Source of the DNA: Wolbachia sp.
GTDB taxonomy: Bacteria; Pseudomonadota; Alphaproteobacteria; Rickettsiales; Anaplasmataceae
Assembly: GCA_022836975.1 (NCBI GenBank)
Contig: JAIXMJ010000041.1
Coordinates: forward strand, 1-7,311
Length of the DNA stretch: 7,311 nt
Direction of reading: 5' to 3'
Shown: piece after piece, positions 4,787-7,311 of the stretch
Layout: the number at the start of each line of letters is the position of its first letter
Numbering within the stretch: the first letter of the stretch is position 1
Notes under the pieces: model-generated
Databases searched by the model: none
The model's input: only the letters and a program-made list of their open reading frames with translations
What the model was told of the DNA's origin: nothing
Position numbers and translations under genes: made by a program

Positions 4787-5591
4787 CATGCTTACATTGA
4801 AAACACACAACCTGTCCTCGTGGTACTGATTTAAGTTCATCCACAGATACTTTAGATGAACAGTGTATGCATTTTATCTCCTGACTTGGAACAAGTGACT
4901 GAGTTACTCCAACTCTATCATCAAAAACAAAACACGTACCTTTCCATTTATTATTTTTATTTTCGCTCTTTTCAAGATAAGAAAGTATCCCTCCTTTCAA
5001 ATGGTAAATATTCTTAAACCCTAAACTTTTCATATATGCTGTGGATTTCTCACACCTAACTCCACCAGTACAGTACATGGCTACTTTACTATTTTTATCA
5101 CCAGAAAACGACTCTACCCATAGTGGAAAATCACGAAAACATTGAGTGTGAGGATCTATAGCGTTCTGAAACTTACCTAATTTTATTTCATATTCATTAC
5201 GTGTATCTATAACTACTACATCAGGTTGAGAAATAAAATCATCCCAATATTCTGGTTCAATATATTCTCCTCTTATAGAAATATCCAGATCTTCCACTCC
5301 AAGATTTACAATTTCATTTTTTAATCTAACTTTCATCTTGTTAAATGGTTGACACTCAGCGTAAGTTTCTTTCCATATTAAACTTTGCAGCCTATAGTCA
5401 GAACGTAAAAAATTAAATACACTGTCAATTGCATTTCTTGCACCAGATATAGTTGCATTAATACCTTCTTCAGCAAGAAGTATAGTACCTTTCACTCCAA
5501 CATTATCACATACAGCTTTGATCTCTACTTTCATGTCATAGTAATTAGAAAGTTCCACAAAGTGGTAAAAAGTTGCAATAACAACACTCAT
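4725..5591 (-). CDS. trhO: tRNA uridine(34) hydroxylase, rhodanese-domain family
   Basis: TrhO (formerly YceA/UPF0176) makes 5-hydroxyuridine at wobble position 34 of tRNAs, a step toward the 5-oxyacetyl or methoxy forms that broaden decoding. Domains in order are an N-terminal UPF0176 domain (about 1-95, with VKGTILLAEEGINATISG at 33-50), a rhodanese domain (about 110-210, with the active loop CTGGVRC at 174-180 and HLKGGI at 197-202), and a C-terminal Cys4 segment C241-x2-C244 with C263-x2-C266, probably a zinc site. The family part ends near residue 268. The remaining 20 residues, starting in REKGLEPSTL, are encoded entirely by the complement of tRNA-Gly, with the stop in the complement of the D arm. 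The gene is 42 bp downstream of fmt and probably co-transcribed with it. The start is the first ATG and fits the family. Confidence 0.93.
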   Translation of the reverse strand: MSVVIATFYHFVELSNYYDMKVEIKAVCDNVGVKGTILLAEEGINATISGARNAIDSVFNFLRSDYRLQSLIWKETYAECQPFNKMKVRLKNEIVNLGVEDLDISIRGEYIEPEYWDDFISQPDVVVIDTRNEYEIKLGKFQNAIDPHTQCFRDFPLWVESFSGDKNSKVAMYCTGGVRCEKSTAYMKSLGFKNIYHLKGGILSYLEKSENKNNKWKGTCFVFDDRVGVTQSLVPSQEIKCIHCSSKVSVDELKSVPRGQVVCFQCKHEREKGLEPSTLTLARLRSTN

Positions 5592-5633
5592 ATAATAAGA
5601 CTAAATCTATTGGCAAAGTATATAATAAAAGAT

Positions 5634-6542
5634 TCAATTTAGAAACTTCCCTTTTATGTTTATTTTAAGGCCATGAATAAAATCTGCAATATTACACGGC
5701 TTCCTTCCTTCTACTTGGACAACTTTAGGAATCAAAGTGCCACCTTTGAAATATATACGCATACTCTCGTCAATTATTTGACCAAATTTAAAGTTAAAAA
5801 GTTCACCTAGGTGTAGATCGGCATCAAGTATTCTGACACGTCTATTATCTATATTAATAAATGCTTTTGGGTAAAATGCTTTAATTTTTCTATATACAAT
5901 TTCGCAATCATCATCTGCATAAATCTTGTAATCCTCTATTTTGTTGGCATAACACATATGACTATCATCCTGCTTTACAGGAGAAAGATTCTTAATTTCA
6001 TCCAATACTTCTAGTAATAAACGACCACCGATTTCAGACAATTTATCATGTAGTGTTTTATAATTATCGTATTCTAGAATAGGGATTTTTACCTGTTTTA
6101 ACACAGGACCCGAATCTAGCCCTTCATCCATTTGCATAATACTCACACCTGTTTCCAAATCACCAGATAAAATTGTATGCTGTATTGGTGCAGCACCACG
6201 CCACCTCGGCAACAATGAAGGATGAATATTTATACATCCGTACTTAGGAATATCAAGAACTTCTAGAGGCAATATTATACCATATGCAACAACAACAGCA
6301 ACATCAGGCATAAAATTTCTAAAATTATTACATTCTTCCGTAGCTCTGAAAGAGTTTACAGTACATACTCCTATTTGGTTTGCTTCAGCAGCAAGATGCA
6401 CAATTGTTTTTGTTAATCGCTTTCCACGCTTTGCAGGTTTTGGAGCTTTAGTATAAACTACCATTACCTCATGAGACGAATCTAATAATAACTTCAGAGG
6501 TCGAACAGCAAATTCTGGCGACCCCATGAAAATAACTCTCAT
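5634..6542 (-). CDS. fmt: Methionyl-tRNA formyltransferase
   Basis: Fmt transfers a formyl group from 10-formyltetrahydrofolate to Met-tRNAfMet in the cytoplasm, making the initiator used by bacterial translation. The 302 residues are close to the 315 of E. coli. Visible features are the Rossmann start MRVIFMGSPEFAVRPL, the basic loop PAKRGKRL (36-43) that contacts the tRNA acceptor, the catalytic triad N105, H107 and D143 in NIHPSLLPRWRGAAPIQ and GLDSGP, and a C-terminal tRNA-binding domain from about residue 205. ATG 6542 overlaps the rplT stop in an ATGA junction, which suggests translational coupling. The usual partner gene def is not here. Placement in the L35-L20 operon would tie initiator formylation to ribosome synthesis. 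Confidence 0.96.
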   Translation of the reverse strand: MRVIFMGSPEFAVRPLKLLLDSSHEVMVVYTKAPKPAKRGKRLTKTIVHLAAEANQIGVCTVNSFRATEECNNFRNFMPDVAVVVAYGIILPLEVLDIPKYGCINIHPSLLPRWRGAAPIQHTILSGDLETGVSIMQMDEGLDSGPVLKQVKIPILEYDNYKTLHDKLSEIGGRLLLEVLDEIKNLSPVKQDDSHMCYANKIEDYKIYADDDCEIVYRKIKAFYPKAFINIDNRRVRILDADLHLGELFNFKFGQIIDESMRIYFKGGTLIPKVVQVEGRKPCNIADFIHGLKINIKGKFLN

Positions 6543-6889
6543 GCAGCCAGAACAGTTTTGACCAATTGAGCAAAATTATCCTTATAATTAACAGCCATTT
6601 CAGCAAGAATTTTCCTATTTAAATTAATTCCTGCAAGCTTAAGACCGTGGATAAACCTACCATAAGTAAGCCCATGTTCTCTAGCTGCTGCATTGATTCG
6701 TATTATCCACAAGCTACGAAAATCACGCTTGCGATTTCTTCTATCTCTATAAGAATACTGCAATGCCTTTTCGACCCTCTGCAGTGCAATCCTATAACAG
6801 TTCTTTGCACGTCCTCTATAGCCTTTAGCTAATTTTAATATTTTTTTGTGACGAGCGTGAGTAGTAACCCCACGTTTTACCCTAGCCAT
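6539..6889 (-). CDS. rplT: Large-subunit ribosomal protein L20
   Basis: L20 binds 23S rRNA early and is needed for assembly of the 50S subunit. The 116 residues match the family length and open with MARVKRGVTTHARHKK, the basic N-terminal extension that threads into rRNA, followed by AKGYRGRAKN. The globular half carries RDRRNRKRDFRSLWIIRINA and GLTYGRFIHGLKLAGI. A good GGGAG ribosome binding site lies at 6903-6899, nine bases before the ATG. rpmI ends 19 bp upstream, and fmt starts within the stop codon. Confidence 0.98.
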   Translation of the reverse strand: MARVKRGVTTHARHKKILKLAKGYRGRAKNCYRIALQRVEKALQYSYRDRRNRKRDFRSLWIIRINAAAREHGLTYGRFIHGLKLAGINLNRKILAEMAVNYKDNFAQLVKTVLAA

Positions 6890-6908
6890 TTATTCTATCT
6901 CCCATTTT

Positions 6909-7115
6909 TCAAAGACCGTAAGGTATATAAAGCTTTACTATACGTGAATCAGATTTACCAAGGATTGTAGTACCGCGTTGATTGCGAATATTAGATTTGC
7001 TTCTCTTAACCATACCATGTCTTTTACCTGATTGTGTAGCAATAACCTTACCATTAGCTGTAAGACTAAAACGTTTTTTTACAGAAGACTTAGTTTTTAA
7101 TTTTCTCTTTTTCAT
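6909..7115 (-). CDS. rpmI: Large-subunit ribosomal protein L35
   Basis: L35 is a small basic protein of the 50S subunit. The 68 residues carry the family blocks KLKTKSSVKKRF, SGKRHGMVKRSKS and RNQRGTT, and end in the IPYGL form of the usual C-terminus. The N-terminus (MKKRK before LKTKSS) is a little longer than the common MPKMKTKS form. It is the first gene of the rpmI-rplT-fmt-trhO cluster. In many bacteria infC precedes rpmI and the long leader carries an L20-binding control site. Here the gene has its own promoter, a leader of about 16 bases with no room for such a structure, and no strong ribosome binding site. Confidence 0.98.
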   Translation of the reverse strand: MKKRKLKTKSSVKKRFSLTANGKVIATQSGKRHGMVKRSKSNIRNQRGTTILGKSDSRIVKLYIPYGL

Positions 7116-7137
7116 ATACGCTAACAGCTAAAGCTAT

Positions 7138-7165
7138 AGTATAAATAATTTGACGCAAGAATCAA
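7138..7165 (-). promoter_or_regulatory. Putative promoter of the rpmI-rplT-fmt-trhO cluster
   Basis: On the minus strand, TTGATT (7165-7160, four of six to consensus) is followed after 16 bases by TATACT (7143-7138, five of six). Transcription would start near 7131, about 16 bases before the rpmI ATG. No other promoter of similar quality is seen upstream of rplT, fmt or trhO. Confidence 0.5.
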
Positions 7166-7223
7166 ATAGAAATAATTCAATAAATTTAAAGATCTATTAG
7201 GGTATGTCGTCGCAAGATACTAG

Positions 7224-7251
7224 TTGAATAGGTGTCAAAAGTGTATATAAT
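7224..7251 (+). promoter_or_regulatory. Putative promoter of the divergent gene at the right edge
   Basis: TTGAAT (7224-7229, four of six to consensus), a 16-base spacer and a perfect TATAAT (7246-7251). Transcription would start near 7258. A GAGGG at 7261-7265 could serve as ribosome binding site for the ATG at 7276. This promoter diverges from that of rpmI. Confidence 0.5.
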
Positions 7252-7275
7252 AAAGGATTTGAGGGTTAGCAAAAG

Positions 7276-7311
7276 ATGGATACAAAATTAAGTCATAGAA
7301 GGCATGATATA
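7276..7311 (+). CDS. Start of an unidentified protein (12 codons, cut by window edge)
   Basis: ATG 7276 opens a frame that stays open to the last base and reads MDTKLSHRRHDI. A TAG in the same frame two codons upstream makes this the first possible start. Support comes from the ribosome-binding-site-like GAGGG ten bases before it and the promoter further up. Twelve residues are too few to name a family. It is not infC in the standard order, because it points away from rpmI. Confidence 0.45.
   Translation, partial: MDTKLSHRRHDI

Noticed and set aside
6647..6832. Plus-strand 61-codon frame inside rplT
   Set aside because: It is the complement of highly conserved L20 codons and has no independent support.
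7120..7136. Three GCTA tetramers before rpmI as a possible operator
   Set aside because: Very short and irregularly spaced (7 and 6 bases); expected by chance in AT-rich DNA.

Overview
The window is AT-rich, compactly coded DNA from an obligate intracellular alphaproteobacterium of the order Rickettsiales, most likely family Anaplasmataceae (Ehrlichia, Neoehrlichia or Wolbachia type). This rests on base composition and on how the NrdB, TrhO, Dxr and short RNase D proteins read. I cannot fix the genus. The insertion-sequence debris at the left end would be unremarkable in Wolbachia and rarer in Ehrlichia.

Left end (1-602): a graveyard of insertion sequences. The first 96 bases are the last 31 codons of an IS5-type transposase on the plus strand, entering from outside the window. 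Abutting it, on the minus strand, is a heavily decayed IS481-type transposase at about 130-549. It keeps its ribosome binding site, start codon, N-terminal helix-turn-helix and C-terminal third, but has a stop, frameshifts and a large internal deletion. I recognise nothing in 603-699.

Centre left (700-2139): a bamE-like envelope gene (minus) and nrdB, the class I ribonucleotide reductase small subunit (plus), diverge from back-to-back promoters. A perfect 13-bp tandem repeat lies inside the bamE promoter and leader.

Centre (2091-4617): a minus-strand cluster, transcribed right to left, of a short RNase D-type exonuclease, dxr (MEP isoprenoid pathway, GTG start) and a squalene/phytoene-synthase-family protein that lacks the aspartate motifs and resembles the mitochondrial complex I assembly factor NDUFAF6. 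The last gene overlaps dxr by 20 bp and runs tail-to-tail 49 bp into nrdB.

Right (4714-7115): a translation-centred minus-strand cluster, rpmI (L35) - rplT (L20) - fmt (Met-tRNA formyltransferase) - trhO (tRNA U34 hydroxylase). A plus-strand tRNA-Gly(GCC) is embedded antisense in the 3' end of trhO, so the last 20 codons of trhO are the complement of the tRNA. infC, often upstream of rpmI, is absent here. A divergent promoter instead drives a gene of which only 12 codons are visible at the right edge.

I see no new defence or mobile system. The window is ordinary housekeeping DNA with some unusual overlaps, one probable inactive-enzyme paralogue and relics of two insertion sequences.
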